Positions 49,703-59,898 of a DNA stretch of 64,000 nucleotides are shown piece by piece. Every line of letters begins with the position of its first letter. Within the stretch, counting starts at the first letter, position 1. The translations under genes and the position numbers were made by a program. The stretch comes from Muribaculaceae bacterium (GTDB lineage: Bacteria > Bacteroidota > Bacteroidia > Bacteroidales > Muribaculaceae). Below the pieces are notes generated by a model, which ran no database searches, was not told where the DNA came from, and saw nothing but the letters and a program-made list of their open reading frames with translations. The stretch covers positions 1 to 64,000 of the forward strand of contig JAFZRJ010000026.1 of the NCBI GenBank assembly GCA_017619935.1, read 5' to 3'.

Positions 49703-52059
49703 TTACAGCTATGAAAAAGATATTATTGCTTGCCGCAGCTGCAATCATTGCAGCTAGCACCATGGTGGCTCAGACACCCGACCAACTGCGTGTATATCTG
49801 AACCCGGGTCATGGCTCTTGGGGTCCCAACGACCGACCGATGCCTACAATCCCCTATCCTAACCTTGCCTCAACTGGACGTCCCGACACTTGCGGCTTCT
49901 ATGAGAGCAACACCAACCTGTGGAAAGTTCTCCGCATGGGTGAAGTGCTGGAACGCATGGGTGTAAGCCACAGCAACATTATGTACTCCCGTGTGAAAAA
50001 TGGCCCATACCCCTACGTGAGTGGAGCTACCGATGAGGAGCTTTATAACCGAAACTTGACCGAAATCGCACGTGAGGTGGACGCCAACAATATGGATATC
50101 TTTGTTTCTGTCCACTCAAATGCCGCCGACGAAGGCACCACAACTAATTACCCGCTATATCTCTATCGAGGCCAAGACTATAATGCAAATGGTTACGAGC
50201 ACAACGAGGGCAGTTATGAAATGTGTGATGCCAATTGGGGACCGCATTTCATGGATGAACTTGATCCGCAGAATTATTACACTCGCACCAAAAAGAACAT
50301 TCGAGGAGACTGGAACTTTTACGGGAAAACTTATCAGACCACGACCAGCAAAGGTACATTCACCGGTTATCTGGGTGTTCTGCGCCACGGCACACCAGGC
50401 TTCTTGGTGGAAGGTTATTTCCACACCTATCAGCCTGCCCGTCACCGTGCACTAAATCCTGATTACTGTTACCAAGAGGGAACCAGATTAGCACGCGGAC
50501 TCTGCGATTACTTCAATCTCACCCCTGAGCCCACTGGCTACATCATGGGCACCATCAAGGACAAGAATCTGCGCATCAACAATCCTCTTTATACTTATGC
50601 CAGCGGAACTGATGACCAGTGGATGCCACTTAATGGTGCTACGGTGCGCCTGCTCAAAGACGGACAAGTGGTTGACACCTATATCGTCGATAACAATTAT
50701 AACGGACTCTTCGTGTTCGAGAATTTGGAACCCGGCGATTATACGCTCGATGCCAGTTGTGAGGGATATGATGATTTGGATGAAGAATATAAAGGTGCCA
50801 TTCATGTAAATGCTAACGAAACTGTTTATCCCAAGCTCTACTTGACCACTATAGGTTATTTGAAACCTGAAACTTTCTTCAAAAACTATCCTGACCCCGA
50901 CCAACCCACTGGATTGGAAATGCCTGATTCGTTCGAATTTACAGTCCAAAACGATGTGTCTATGCAGATGCAAGGCACCGTAAAACGTGCCGTCGTTCGC
51001 GGAGACTCCACTTATGTGCTCACCAATAGTGGAATGAACGCCTACATTTATATCGTTGATAATGCTACCCAACAAATCGTGGGCCAGGTTCCCACCGGTG
51101 GGTTGCACGTTGACACGAATAATCTGGGCTTCTACTCGCCACTCAACGACATCACCTTCACAGCCGACGGCAAACTTGTGGGTGTGAACAGTGTTCGTTG
51201 CCAGTCACAAGACCGCTTTGTTGATGATGGCTACAAGCGTGGTATGCTCTATTATTACAAATGGAATCATTTGGACGAGGACCCCGTCATTTGGATTCAG
51301 ACCGACAATTCAGCTTCTCTCTACCGTGGCGACATGGGTCAGTCTTTTGTCGTTTCCGGTAATTCAAGCAACTGTACCATTGCTACTACAGGCGTACACA
51401 GCACTAACGGCAGCATACGCGTTCTGGTGCAAAAATTCTATGACGGAGCTGTTGTTAACACCTATTACACCGAGCGCAGCAACAGCGCAACTCACCCGTT
51501 CAGCAAGTCATTGGCTGGCAACAAATACCGTCTGACACTTTCAGCGACCGACGACACTCATCTGGGAGGTGACGGCTTGATTGTCAACGGCAACAACTTT
51601 GTGTTGGATGGTGAATTAATTGCTCCGCATGAATTTACGCTTGCGGCTTCTACCAGCAACAGCGAAGATATCGGTGACATCAGTAATGAGTTGGTCGATG
51701 TCGCATCGGTGGGTGTGTCGTTCTTCAGATATCTTGACCATGCCATGATGGTGGTTCCCACCGTGGCCGACAATGCCATTACCGGCGTCAAGGTGCTGGA
51801 TGTGACCGACGGATTCAACAATGCAACCGAAATCACCACATTAGGTTCGACTCTGGCACAAGGCATTAATATGGAAGACGCATATGTCGGAACTGGTGCT
51901 CAAGTGAACGGTGCAGATGTTGATTTGTACTTGTTTGTCAACAACGAAATGATTAAGTTCACCAAAGGCAACGCCCTTAAAACTGGCGATATTACTGGCG
52001 AAGGTGTGGTGGATGTTGCAGACGTGAACGCCATTATCAACATCATTCTCAACGATTGA
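49699..52059 (+). CDS. Secreted N-acetylmuramoyl-L-alanine amidase-like protein with a dockerin-like repeat
   Basis: The 786-residue protein (782 from the ATG at 49711, which begins the signal peptide MKKILLLAAAAIIAAS) has an Amidase_3 domain (~28-270). YLNPGHGSWG (His38, zinc), the FYESNTNLW glutamate region and VSVHSNAAD are seen. A carboxypeptidase-regulatory-like beta domain follows (~275-380; FENLEPGDYTLDASCEGYDD). A ~350-residue beta-propeller-like region comes next (~400-755). The C terminus has one dockerin-like loop, GDITGEGVVDVADVNAIINI, with T and E at positions usually N and D. It would cleave peptidoglycan stem peptides, its own or from other cells. It is coupled to the propeller gene before it. 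Confidence 0.88.
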   Translation: MITAMKKILLLAAAAIIAASTMVAQTPDQLRVYLNPGHGSWGPNDRPMPTIPYPNLASTGRPDTCGFYESNTNLWKVLRMGEVLERMGVSHSNIMYSRVKNGPYPYVSGATDEELYNRNLTEIAREVDANNMDIFVSVHSNAADEGTTTNYPLYLYRGQDYNANGYEHNEGSYEMCDANWGPHFMDELDPQNYYTRTKKNIRGDWNFYGKTYQTTTSKGTFTGYLGVLRHGTPGFLVEGYFHTYQPARHRALNPDYCYQEGTRLARGLCDYFNLTPEPTGYIMGTIKDKNLRINNPLYTYASGTDDQWMPLNGATVRLLKDGQVVDTYIVDNNYNGLFVFENLEPGDYTLDASCEGYDDLDEEYKGAIHVNANETVYPKLYLTTIGYLKPETFFKNYPDPDQPTGLEMPDSFEFTVQNDVSMQMQGTVKRAVVRGDSTYVLTNSGMNAYIYIVDNATQQIVGQVPTGGLHVDTNNLGFYSPLNDITFTADGKLVGVNSVRCQSQDRFVDDGYKRGMLYYYKWNHLDEDPVIWIQTDNSASLYRGDMGQSFVVSGNSSNCTIATTGVHSTNGSIRVLVQKFYDGAVVNTYYTERSNSATHPFSKSLAGNKYRLTLSATDDTHLGGDGLIVNGNNFVLDGELIAPHEFTLAASTSNSEDIGDISNELVDVASVGVSFFRYLDHAMMVVPTVADNAITGVKVLDVTDGFNNATEITTLGSTLAQGINMEDAYVGTGAQVNGADVDLYLFVNNEMIKFTKGNALKTGDITGEGVVDVADVNAIINIILND

Positions 52060-52096
52060 TATTGCCGTTCCACCAAACAAACATTGATTATTATGG

Positions 52097-52135
52097 AAAA
52101 TGGCTTGCGGTTTTGCTGCAAGCCATTTTTCTTTT
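52097..52135 (+). terminator. Terminator of the propeller-amidase operon
   Basis: AAAATGGCTTGC (52097-52108) pairs perfectly with GCAAGCCATTTT (52118-52129), followed by TCTTTT. Confidence 0.9.
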
Positions 52136-52164
52136 GCATGATTGCATATATTTCTGTAATTTTG
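52132..52164 (+). promoter_or_regulatory. Promoter of the Crp-like gene cluster
   Basis: TTTTG (52132-52136), a 20-base spacer and TAATTTTG (52157-52164), 32 bases before the ATG at 52197. It abuts the preceding terminator. Confidence 0.75.
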
Positions 52165-52196
52165 CAGATTGTAATTGAATAACGCCTGAACGCGAC

Positions 52197-52898
52197 ATGC
52201 TAAAAAAGAGTACTATTGAAGAGGTCATCAGTAAGGACATGGCGGCAATTTGGTCGGCACTCAACAAGGATGAGAAGCACCAGATTACCGACAACTTCAT
52301 GATACACAACTTCAAGAAGAATCAAATCATCTATGCCGAAAAAGATGAGCCACAATACCTTTGGACGCTGTTGAAAGGTAAAGTGAAACTATTCAAAGAC
52401 GGCATTGGAGGGCGACAGCAGATTCTGCGTCTGTACAGGCCCATTCAGTATTTTGGCTACAGGGCTTACTTCGCCGGAGAGCCCTACGTCTCGTCGGCGG
52501 CCGCTTTTGAACCATCCACCCTCGGAGCCATTCCTCTGGAACTGGTGAAAAAGCTCATCAACGACAATCGTCAATTGGCATGGTTCTTTATTCGGGAACT
52601 CTCGAAGAATCTGGGAGGCAGCGACACCAAAATTGTCACCCTCACGCAGAAGCACATCCGAGGCCGACTGGCTGAGGCGCTCATCCTCATGCGCGACAAT
52701 TACGGCTATGAAGACGATGGCGAAACGCTCAAAATTTACATGGCTCGTGAAGATTTGGCGAGCCTGTCAAACATGACCACAAGTAATGCCATTCGCACGC
52801 TGTCGGCCTTCGCACAGGAGAGAATCATCACCGTTGATGGACGGCGCATCAAAATCATCAATGAACACATGTTGCGCAATATCAGCAAATTCGGATAA
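52197..52898 (+). CDS. Crp/Fnr-family transcriptional regulator
   Basis: The 233-residue protein has a cyclic-nucleotide-binding-like beta roll (~35-125; IIYAEKDEPQYLWTLLKGKVKLFK, QQILRLYRPIQYFGYRAYFAGE). A C-terminal winged helix (~150-225) has HIRGRLAEALILMRD and MAREDLASLSNMTTSNAIRTLSAF as the recognition helix region. There are no cysteines for an Fe-S cluster and no clear cAMP-binding arginine, so the effector is unknown. It leads a same-strand series with DUF4924, rfbD and prfC. Confidence 0.9.
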   Translation: MLKKSTIEEVISKDMAAIWSALNKDEKHQITDNFMIHNFKKNQIIYAEKDEPQYLWTLLKGKVKLFKDGIGGRQQILRLYRPIQYFGYRAYFAGEPYVSSAAAFEPSTLGAIPLELVKKLINDNRQLAWFFIRELSKNLGGSDTKIVTLTQKHIRGRLAEALILMRDNYGYEDDGETLKIYMAREDLASLSNMTTSNAIRTLSAFAQERIITVDGRRIKIINEHMLRNISKFG

Positions 52899-52903
52899 GA
52901 CTC

Positions 52904-53452
52904 ATGATTATAGCTCAACAAAAACGGCACGAAAACATTGCGGAGTATCTCTTGTACATGTGGCAGGTGGAAGACATGATTCGCGCTTGCCATCTCGACA
53001 TTGCCACCATTGAGCAAAACATCATCTCCCGTTACGACCTAAATGAGGAGCAACGGGTAGAGGTGCGTGACTGGTGGGAGTCGCTGGTCATGATGATGAA
53101 AGCCGAAGGTGTGAAAGAAAAAGGGCACCTGCAAATCAACAAGAATGTGCTCATACGGCTCACCGACTTGCACCTGCAACTTCTTCACGACACTAAGCGC
53201 CCTGAATATGGAGCCGAGTTTTACCGCACTTTACCCTATATTGTTGAACTGAGGGCAAAATCGCCACAAGACCAGCAAGCAGGAGAGCTGGAAACATGCT
53301 TCAATGCGCTTTATGGCGTGCTGATGCTTAAGTTGCAAGGACGAGAAATTGGCAAAGACACGCAAGTGGCAATCGCTCAAATCTCACATTTTATAGGTCT
53401 GCTGGCAGCCTATTTCAAAAAAGACGAAGAAGGACAACTCCTTGAAGAATGA
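52904..53452 (+). CDS. DUF4924 family protein
   Basis: The 182-residue, largely helical cytoplasmic protein starts MIIAQQKRHENIAEYLLYMWQ and has DTKRPEYGAEFYRTLPYIVELRAK and ELETCFNALYGVLMLKLQGREI. It matches the DUF4924 family, found in Bacteroidetes next to rfbD as here. Function is unknown. Its stop overlaps the rfbD start by 4 bases. Confidence 0.82.
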   Translation: MIIAQQKRHENIAEYLLYMWQVEDMIRACHLDIATIEQNIISRYDLNEEQRVEVRDWWESLVMMMKAEGVKEKGHLQINKNVLIRLTDLHLQLLHDTKRPEYGAEFYRTLPYIVELRAKSPQDQQAGELETCFNALYGVLMLKLQGREIGKDTQVAIAQISHFIGLLAAYFKKDEEGQLLEE

Positions 53453-54327
53453 ACGACGTTAAACAAATACTGATTACCGGGGCAAACGGCCAACTAGGGA
53501 AAGAGCTCTTAGACTTGTTCTCACAACACCCCAACATGGAAGTGCTGCCCACCGATGTTGACACGCTCGACATCACCAGCGATGCTGCAGTGAACGCTTT
53601 CTTCAACGCTCACCACATCGACTGCGTGGTCAACTGCGCCGCATTCACAGCCGTGGACGGAGCCGAAAGCCAGCAAGATTTGTGCCGGCTCATCAATGTG
53701 GACGGTCCCCGCGTGCTGGCCACAGCCGCACGTGACCATGGAGCACGAATGATTCACATCTCCACCGATTACGTTTATAACGGTGACGCTTGCACTCCCT
53801 ATCAAGAAGACGCCCTCACCGACCCACAAAGCGTGTATGGCGTCACGAAACTCGAAGGCGAGCGACAAGTTCTGGACACCTTGGGCGAAAACGCCATTAT
53901 CTTGCGTACGGCTTGGCTCTATTCCCCGCATGGGAAAAACTTTGTCAAAACCATGTTGGACTTGGGTCACACGCGTCAACAACTGACAGTGGTATTTGAC
54001 CAAATCGGTTCTCCCACCTACGCCCGCGACTTAGCGTCGGCCATTATCACCATCACTGAGACCCAAGAATGGAAACACGGCATCTACCATTACAGTAACG
54101 AGGGGGCCATCTCGTGGTATGATTTCACCAAGGCCATTCATCGTATCGCGGGCATCACCGGCTGCCGTGTGCTGCCATGCCGCAGTGCCGACTACCCCAC
54201 TCCTGCTCATCGGCCCAGCTACAGCGTACTCGACAAAACAAAAATCAAGAAAACATATAACATTGAAATTCCCTATTGGGAGGATAGCTTGCATCACTGC
54301 ATCAAGCGAATAATGAACAAGCATTAG
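53449..54327 (+). CDS. rfbD: dTDP-4-dehydrorhamnose reductase
   Basis: The 292-residue NAD(P)-dependent enzyme carries out the last step to dTDP-L-rhamnose for surface polysaccharides. ITGANGQLGKEL is the Rossmann glycine motif; NCAAFTAVDGAE, HISTDYVYNG, and YGVTKLEGE with the catalytic YxxxK follow; LRTAWLYSPHGKNFVKTML is also conserved. rfbA, B and C are not in the window. Overlaps the DUF4924 gene and is followed by prfC after 13 bases. Confidence 0.94.
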   Translation: MNDVKQILITGANGQLGKELLDLFSQHPNMEVLPTDVDTLDITSDAAVNAFFNAHHIDCVVNCAAFTAVDGAESQQDLCRLINVDGPRVLATAARDHGARMIHISTDYVYNGDACTPYQEDALTDPQSVYGVTKLEGERQVLDTLGENAIILRTAWLYSPHGKNFVKTMLDLGHTRQQLTVVFDQIGSPTYARDLASAIITITETQEWKHGIYHYSNEGAISWYDFTKAIHRIAGITGCRVLPCRSADYPTPAHRPSYSVLDKTKIKKTYNIEIPYWEDSLHHCIKRIMNKH

Positions 54328-54340
54328 ACACACTTTATAG

Positions 54341-55918
54341 ATGAGTAACACAAACGAAATATCGCGGCGACGCACATTCGCCATCATCTCACACCCCGAC
54401 GCTGGAAAAACCACGCTGACCGAAAAACTCCTGTTGTTCGGCGGCGCAATTCATGTGGCCGGCGCCGTGAAAAGCAACAAAATCAAGAAGACAGCCACCA
54501 GCGACTGGATGGAAATAGAGAAGCAACGCGGCATCTCGGTGGCTACATCGGTCATGGGTTTCAATTACGGAGACTATAAAATCAACATCCTCGACACCCC
54601 CGGCCACCAAGACTTTGCCGAAGACACTTATCGCACACTGACAGCCGTGGACAGTGTCATCATCGTGGTGGACGTGGCAAAGGGTGTGGAAACACAGACG
54701 CGTAAACTCATGGAAGTGTGTCGTATGCGCAACACTCCGGTCATCATTTTTGTCAACAAGCTCGACCGCGAGGGACGTGACCCGTTTGACATTCTTGACG
54801 AGTTGGAGCAAGAACTGCAAATCAGTGTGAGACCTTTAAGTTGGCCCATCAACATCGGTGCCAAATTCAAAGGTGTCTATAATATCTATGAACACACGCT
54901 CAACCTGTTCAAGCCCGACAAACAACATGTCACCGACCGTGTGGAAATCAACGACATCAATGATCCTGCCATCGACAGTTCGGTGGGTGAAGACGATGCC
55001 GCACAATTGCGCGCCGACATTGAACTGATTGACGGAGTTTATCCCGATTTTGAGGTCCAAGACTATCTCGATGCTCAAGTGGCGCCTGTATTCTTTGGCT
55101 CGGCACTGAACACCTTCGGCGTGAAAGAGTTGCTCGACTGCTTCGTGCGCATCGCCCCGTCACCCCGCCCTGTTCAAGCCGTGGAACGTGTGGTGAATCC
55201 CGAAGAAGAGAAGTTTACGGGGTTCGTTTTCAAGATTCATGCCAACATGGACCCCAATCACCGCAGCTGCATTGCCTTCGTGAAAGTGTGCAGCGGCGTC
55301 TTCCGTCGTAATGAAAACTACAAGCATGTGCGTAGCGGCAAGAGTTACCGTTTCTCGGCGCCAACGGCATTCATGGCTCAAAAGAAGGAAATCATCGACG
55401 AGGTATATCCTGGCGATATCGTTGGTCTGCCCGACAACGGCATTTTCAAGATTGGCGACACCGTCACCGAAGGCGAAGACTTGCATTTCAAAGGACTGCC
55501 CAGCTTCTCGCCCGAAATGTTCAAGTATATCGAGAACAGCGACCCTATGAAGACCAAACAGCTCAACAAGGGCATTGAGCAACTCATGGACGAGGGCGTG
55601 GCCCAGCTGTTCACCAACCAGTTTAACGGCCGTAAAATCATCGGTACCGTCGGCCAACTGCAGTTTGAGGTCATCCAGTACCGATTGCTTCATGAGTATG
55701 GCGCTCAATGCCGATGGGAACCCATCCACCTCTACAAGGCCTGCTGGATTGAGAGCGATGACGACGAAGCGCTGGAAGCCTTCAAAAAACGCAAGCATCA
55801 GTTCATGGCGCTTGACCGGGAAGGCCGCGACGTTTTCTTAGCCGATTCGAGCTATGTGCTGTCGATGGCGCAACAAGATTTCCCAAAAATCAAATTCCAT
55901 TTCACCAGCGAGTTTTAG
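54341..55918 (+). CDS. prfC: Peptide chain release factor 3
   Basis: The 525-residue GTPase recycles class I release factors. The G domain (~10-280) has [15 protein letters not shown] (G1), [12 protein letters not shown] (switch I), [14 protein letters not shown] (G3) and [11 protein letters not shown] (G4). Domain II has [17 protein letters not shown]. The C-terminal part has [17 protein letters not shown]. Length is normal for RF3. Confidence 0.96.
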   Translation: MSNTNEISRRRTFAIISHPDAGKTTLTEKLLLFGGAIHVAGAVKSNKIKKTATSDWMEIEKQRGISVATSVMGFNYGDYKINILDTPGHQDFAEDTYRTLTAVDSVIIVVDVAKGVETQTRKLMEVCRMRNTPVIIFVNKLDREGRDPFDILDELEQELQISVRPLSWPINIGAKFKGVYNIYEHTLNLFKPDKQHVTDRVEINDINDPAIDSSVGEDDAAQLRADIELIDGVYPDFEVQDYLDAQVAPVFFGSALNTFGVKELLDCFVRIAPSPRPVQAVERVVNPEEEKFTGFVFKIHANMDPNHRSCIAFVKVCSGVFRRNENYKHVRSGKSYRFSAPTAFMAQKKEIIDEVYPGDIVGLPDNGIFKIGDTVTEGEDLHFKGLPSFSPEMFKYIENSDPMKTKQLNKGIEQLMDEGVAQLFTNQFNGRKIIGTVGQLQFEVIQYRLLHEYGAQCRWEPIHLYKACWIESDDDEALEAFKKRKHQFMALDREGRDVFLADSSYVLSMAQQDFPKIKFHFTSEF

Positions 55919-55954
55919 TTACATTGTATCCATATATCAAAACAAAACAACAGC

Positions 55955-57418
55955 ATGGAACGACTAACGAAATTATATAAAGAATACGTAGGAAGCGAAC
56001 CCACCGAAATCAAACTCATGGACAAGGCCGGCTCTAACCGTAGCTATTACCGACTTTCCGGTGAGCAGTCGATTGTAGGAGTCATCGGCGAGTCACGCGA
56101 GGAAAACGAGGCCTTTATCTACATGGCCCGCCACTTCAAAGAGCAGGGACTGTCGGTTCCTACGGTCTTTGGTGTGAGTGATGACCACATTGCCTATATT
56201 CAGGAAGATTTGGGTCGCAAGCCCGAAAACATCCTGTGGAACAAGATAAGGCGCAGCAGCATCACCCATGCGTTCACCAGCGAGGAAAAAGAGTTGCTGC
56301 GACGCTCCATGCGCGACCTGTGCGACATTCAGTTTTTGGGCGCTCAGGGGTTTGACTACAACCATTGTTATCCCGCCAAGTGCTTTGATGAGCGGTCCAT
56401 CAAATGGGACCTCAACTACTTTAAGTACTGCTTTCTCAAGGCCACAGGCGTGGTTTTCAACGAGGACAAACTGGAGAATGACTTTGACCGACTCACCCGC
56501 GACTTGCTGGCTGTCCCCAGCGATACATTCATGTATCGCGACTTCCAGTCACGCAATGTGATGCTGGTAGGCGATGCCGATCACCCCGCCGACTGTAAAT
56601 TGGCTTATATTGACTTCCAGGGTGGACGGAAGGGGCCTTATTACTACGATGTGGCCTCATTCGTTTGGCAATCCAGGGCCAAGTACCCCGAAGACCTCAA
56701 AAAGGAGCTCATACTGGCTTATATGGAAAGGCTAAAGAAATACGAGCCCGAACTGGACGAAGCCAACTTCCATAAAAATCTGCGACTTTTCGTTTTATTC
56801 CGCACGCTGCAAGTGTTAGGAGCTTACGGTTTCCGTGGTTATTTTGAGAAGAAGCCCGACTTCATGAAAAACAGCATCGTACCAGCTATCGCCAATTTGC
56901 GCCGACTGGTGTCCAAATCTTCGTTCGAGCAGTACCCTTATTTAAGTTCAATCATTGATGAACTGGTGAACCTCAAAGACTTTACTAGCGAAGAAAAGTC
57001 TCTCACAGTGAGGGTTATGAGTTTTGCCTACAAGAAAGGTATTCCTCATGATTCATCGGGCAATGGCGGTGGATTCGTGTTTGATTGCCGCGCTCTCAAC
57101 AATCCTGGAAAATATGACAAGTACAAAGCCTTCACCGGACTTGACGACAACGTCATCAAGTTCCTGCAAACTGAGAGCACCATCGACAAATGGCTGGAAC
57201 ACGTCTATGCACTGGTCGATGAATCGGTTGAACGATACAAGAAACGCAACTTTACCGATTTAATAGTGTGCTTCGGCTGTACTGGCGGACAACACCGCTC
57301 GGTCTATGCCGCACAACATACCGCCGAACACATTTACAAGAAGTTCAATGTGCGCGTTGAACTCTCTCACCGCGAACAGAGCGGACATGACCGAACCTTT
57401 AATCCTGTGGACGAATGA
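55955..57418 (+). CDS. AmgK-like sugar kinase fused to a RapZ C-terminal domain
   Basis: The 487-residue cytoplasmic protein has an N-terminal aminoglycoside-phosphotransferase-like kinase domain (~1-335) with GSNRSYYRL, catalytic FMYRDFQSRNVMLV and metal-binding YIDFQGGRKGPYYYDVAS. Its C-terminal domain (~345-485) resembles RapZ-C: MSFAYKKGIPHDSSGNGGGFVFDCRAL and IVCFGCTGGQHRSVYAAQHTAEH. AmgK phosphorylates MurNAc or GlcNAc at the anomeric position in peptidoglycan recycling. The overlapping next gene encodes the matching MurU-like enzyme. RapZ-C in E. coli senses GlcN6P and acts on a small RNA; its job here is unknown and may be metabolite sensing. Confidence 0.85.
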   Translation: MERLTKLYKEYVGSEPTEIKLMDKAGSNRSYYRLSGEQSIVGVIGESREENEAFIYMARHFKEQGLSVPTVFGVSDDHIAYIQEDLGRKPENILWNKIRRSSITHAFTSEEKELLRRSMRDLCDIQFLGAQGFDYNHCYPAKCFDERSIKWDLNYFKYCFLKATGVVFNEDKLENDFDRLTRDLLAVPSDTFMYRDFQSRNVMLVGDADHPADCKLAYIDFQGGRKGPYYYDVASFVWQSRAKYPEDLKKELILAYMERLKKYEPELDEANFHKNLRLFVLFRTLQVLGAYGFRGYFEKKPDFMKNSIVPAIANLRRLVSKSSFEQYPYLSSIIDELVNLKDFTSEEKSLTVRVMSFAYKKGIPHDSSGNGGGFVFDCRALNNPGKYDKYKAFTGLDDNVIKFLQTESTIDKWLEHVYALVDESVERYKKRNFTDLIVCFGCTGGQHRSVYAAQHTAEHIYKKFNVRVELSHREQSGHDRTFNPVDE

Positions 57419-58158
57419 AAGCGCTTATCTTTGCCGCCGGATTAGGAACAAGACTTCGTCCGCTGACCAACGACCGCCCCAAAGCGCTGGTTGAAGTGGG
57501 GGGTGTAACCATGTTGGAGCGAGTGATCAGGCGCGTGGCTGACGCGGGATTTACCGATATCACCATCAACATCCATCACTTCGGCGAAAGAATCATTGAC
57601 TTTTTGCGCGACAATCACAACTTCGGACTGGACATCCACATCAGCGACGAACGTGACTTGCTGCTTGAAACTGGCGGTGGTATTCTCAAGGCGCGACGGT
57701 GGCTTGACGGCAACGAGCCGTTCCTGGTGCACAATGCCGACATCCTTACCGACTTTGACCTTCAGTCGTTCTACCAAAGCCATCTGAAAAGCGGTGCCCT
57801 GGCCTCAGTGCTTGTCAAGCAAAGGGTCACCCAACGTTATTTTGTTTTTGACAAAACCATGCGCCTGCAGGGGTGGATCAACAAAAAAACTGGTGAGACT
57901 CGTCCCAATGGATTTGATTATAACCCCAAGGTGATGAAAGAACGTGCCTTCGGAGGTGTGCACGTCATCTCCCCCGACATCTTCCCATTGCTTGAACAAG
58001 AAGCGGCCACTACAGGACCAATGTTCTCCGTCACCCCATTCTACATCAATGTGTGTCGCACACACCACGTCCAGGGGTTCGAACCCACCGATCCATATCA
58101 ATGGTTCGATGTGGGTAAGCCCGAAGCCCTAGCACAAGCCGAGGCTTGCCTAGGTTAA
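57415..58158 (+). CDS. MurU-like sugar-1-phosphate nucleotidyltransferase
   Basis: The 247-residue protein has IFAAGLGTRLRPLTNDRPKAL (the nucleotide-binding GxGTRLRPLT..KP block) and VHNADILTDFDLQSF (metal-binding aspartate). The size matches MurU rather than larger glucose-1-phosphate transferases. Its ATG overlaps the stop of the kinase gene. The likely role is forming UDP-MurNAc from MurNAc-1-phosphate, bypassing de novo synthesis (fosfomycin target MurA). Substrate is inferred from context. Confidence 0.85.
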   Translation: MKALIFAAGLGTRLRPLTNDRPKALVEVGGVTMLERVIRRVADAGFTDITINIHHFGERIIDFLRDNHNFGLDIHISDERDLLLETGGGILKARRWLDGNEPFLVHNADILTDFDLQSFYQSHLKSGALASVLVKQRVTQRYFVFDKTMRLQGWINKKTGETRPNGFDYNPKVMKERAFGGVHVISPDIFPLLEQEAATTGPMFSVTPFYINVCRTHHVQGFEPTDPYQWFDVGKPEALAQAEACLG

Positions 58159-58186
58159 GCGCAAAAAACCAATCTGTAAAAAAAGC

Positions 58187-59713
58187 TTAGTTCAACTCGT
58201 GAAAGCCATCGATGGCGGCACCGATAACCGACACAGCCGGGTCACTGTCGTCGAACATGTCATCGAAAGCTTGCGCGGGTTTGATACTGCACAATACCTT
58301 GAGCAGCGCCAGAGCAACGGGAGTCTTATCCTTTGTAAAGAACTTGCCTGAGCCATCTATCATATCGGAAAGGCCATAGTGGAAATAGGCGTCCGTCTTT
58401 CCAACAGGCATGTGTGCCGACACGGCCACAGCATTATTTCCAAAGAGGTCTTTCATCACGGCATCATCGCCCGCATATCCTTCGGTCTGCTCATAATTGA
58501 GCATCTTCATATACACGACACCATCATTGGCTCCCACTTTTATCATCTTGTTGTCGTACTGATAGACGTATTCGTTGTCGTACAACTCCGGGGCCTGCCC
58601 CATCGACTGGGCGAAGTGGGCTATTGTATTCACCACTTCATCGGGGTTAGAACTGCTTGCTGCGACCACTGCATTCCATTCGCCCTCAAGATATGGGTCG
58701 TGCGACAGAGCCACAGCCACCGGGCCGTCAATCGTGGCCAGCATTTGCTCGAGATTGATACGACCTATGATAGGTATTTTGCCAAAGGTCTTGAGTAATT
58801 GCTTGATTTGAGCCAGTTGGGTGAATTGCTGCCCATTGACACTCATCGCCACCACATAGTTCATGGTGTTGGGAATCACCTTCAGGAATTCAGAGTCTGG
58901 CTTGGTAATAGTGGCCTTCATCAACTTGAGGTAATCACTGTTCTCATCCACGATGAAATGAGTGTTGAGTGTCGCATGGTCTTCGTTCAGTTTCATGGCA
59001 CAAGTCAAAGCCTTGATATCACTCTCGGTGAACACTTCTATCAGTGGCATACGTTTGGCGATATCCTTATAGGTTGAACTGCGTTTGAGCAAAGCCTTGA
59101 TGCCTTCAAGCTGGAAATAGGCATTGATTTCATTATCGGCCAAGAGGCAATTATTCACCTCTTCGACTTCCAAAACGCTGCGAGTGTTACGCTGAAACAT
59201 TCCCTTGGCCGTCCTGACCGCTTTTTCCTTTTCAATGGGCATGTTCACAGTGCCCACAAAGAGCACCTTGTCGTTGATGACATAGAGATTGTCCTCCTGA
59301 TAAATGCAGTCAAGGCCATCCACGGCAGCAAAGTCAGTCCCCAGACGTTGAGATAAGGTTTTGCGCGCGGCCTGCTCATCGTTCAGCGCCACGAGCAATA
59401 CACGCCCAAACGTCTTCAGAGTGAAGAAGGCGAACGCTTTACTATTGGTGTCTATACCCAACACGGGCAAATCGGTGAGCACCTTGCACAACGCGGCAGC
59501 GTCATTGCCGTCAATCACTTCTTGTAACTCAGCTGGAATCGACACTTCACCGTCGTTGAGCAATTGGGCCTTTGTGAGTATTCCCGGCACGTCGATGCTC
59601 ACCACACCGGTAGCATCGGCCGGAATCATCTTTTCAAGGCTCTCGTTCACGCTTCCACATGCCGACAACAAAAGCGCTATTAGCGCTACGGCACAATATC
59701 TTAACTCTTTCAT
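58187..59713 (-). CDS. DUF4836 family lipoprotein
   Basis: The protein has 508 residues from the ATG at 59711-59713 (a frame to 59725 adds four). Lipoprotein signal: YCAVALIALLLSAC. IPADATGVVSIDVPGIL near the N terminus and repeated IP..M..V.A.....Q....L blocks fit DUF4836, a Bacteroidetes family of unknown function. It should be anchored to the outer or inner membrane facing the periplasm. No operon partner. Confidence 0.8.
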   Translation of the reverse strand: MKELRYCAVALIALLLSACGSVNESLEKMIPADATGVVSIDVPGILTKAQLLNDGEVSIPAELQEVIDGNDAAALCKVLTDLPVLGIDTNSKAFAFFTLKTFGRVLLVALNDEQAARKTLSQRLGTDFAAVDGLDCIYQEDNLYVINDKVLFVGTVNMPIEKEKAVRTAKGMFQRNTRSVLEVEEVNNCLLADNEINAYFQLEGIKALLKRSSTYKDIAKRMPLIEVFTESDIKALTCAMKLNEDHATLNTHFIVDENSDYLKLMKATITKPDSEFLKVIPNTMNYVVAMSVNGQQFTQLAQIKQLLKTFGKIPIIGRINLEQMLATIDGPVAVALSHDPYLEGEWNAVVAASSSNPDEVVNTIAHFAQSMGQAPELYDNEYVYQYDNKMIKVGANDGVVYMKMLNYEQTEGYAGDDAVMKDLFGNNAVAVSAHMPVGKTDAYFHYGLSDMIDGSGKFFTKDKTPVALALLKVLCSIKPAQAFDDMFDDSDPAVSVIGAAIDGFHELN

Positions 59714-59848
59714 TCTATAAAACATTTCAGCGTTGCAAAGTTACGGCTTTATCTTTGATATTCGGCTATGAAGAGTGAATAATTTTCACACAAAAATGAC
59801 AACACAACATTTAACACAATTAAATACACTCGGCTGAGATATTTTTTA

Positions 59849-59856
59849 TAACTTTG
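59849..59856 (+). promoter_or_regulatory. -7 box ahead of the small acidic protein and agu genes
   Basis: TAACTTTG, 43 bases before the ATG at 59899. The -33 element is unclear. Confidence 0.45.
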
Positions 59857-59898
59857 TCCTGTAAATTTGAACAATAACCCTAAAACTTGCAATACATC

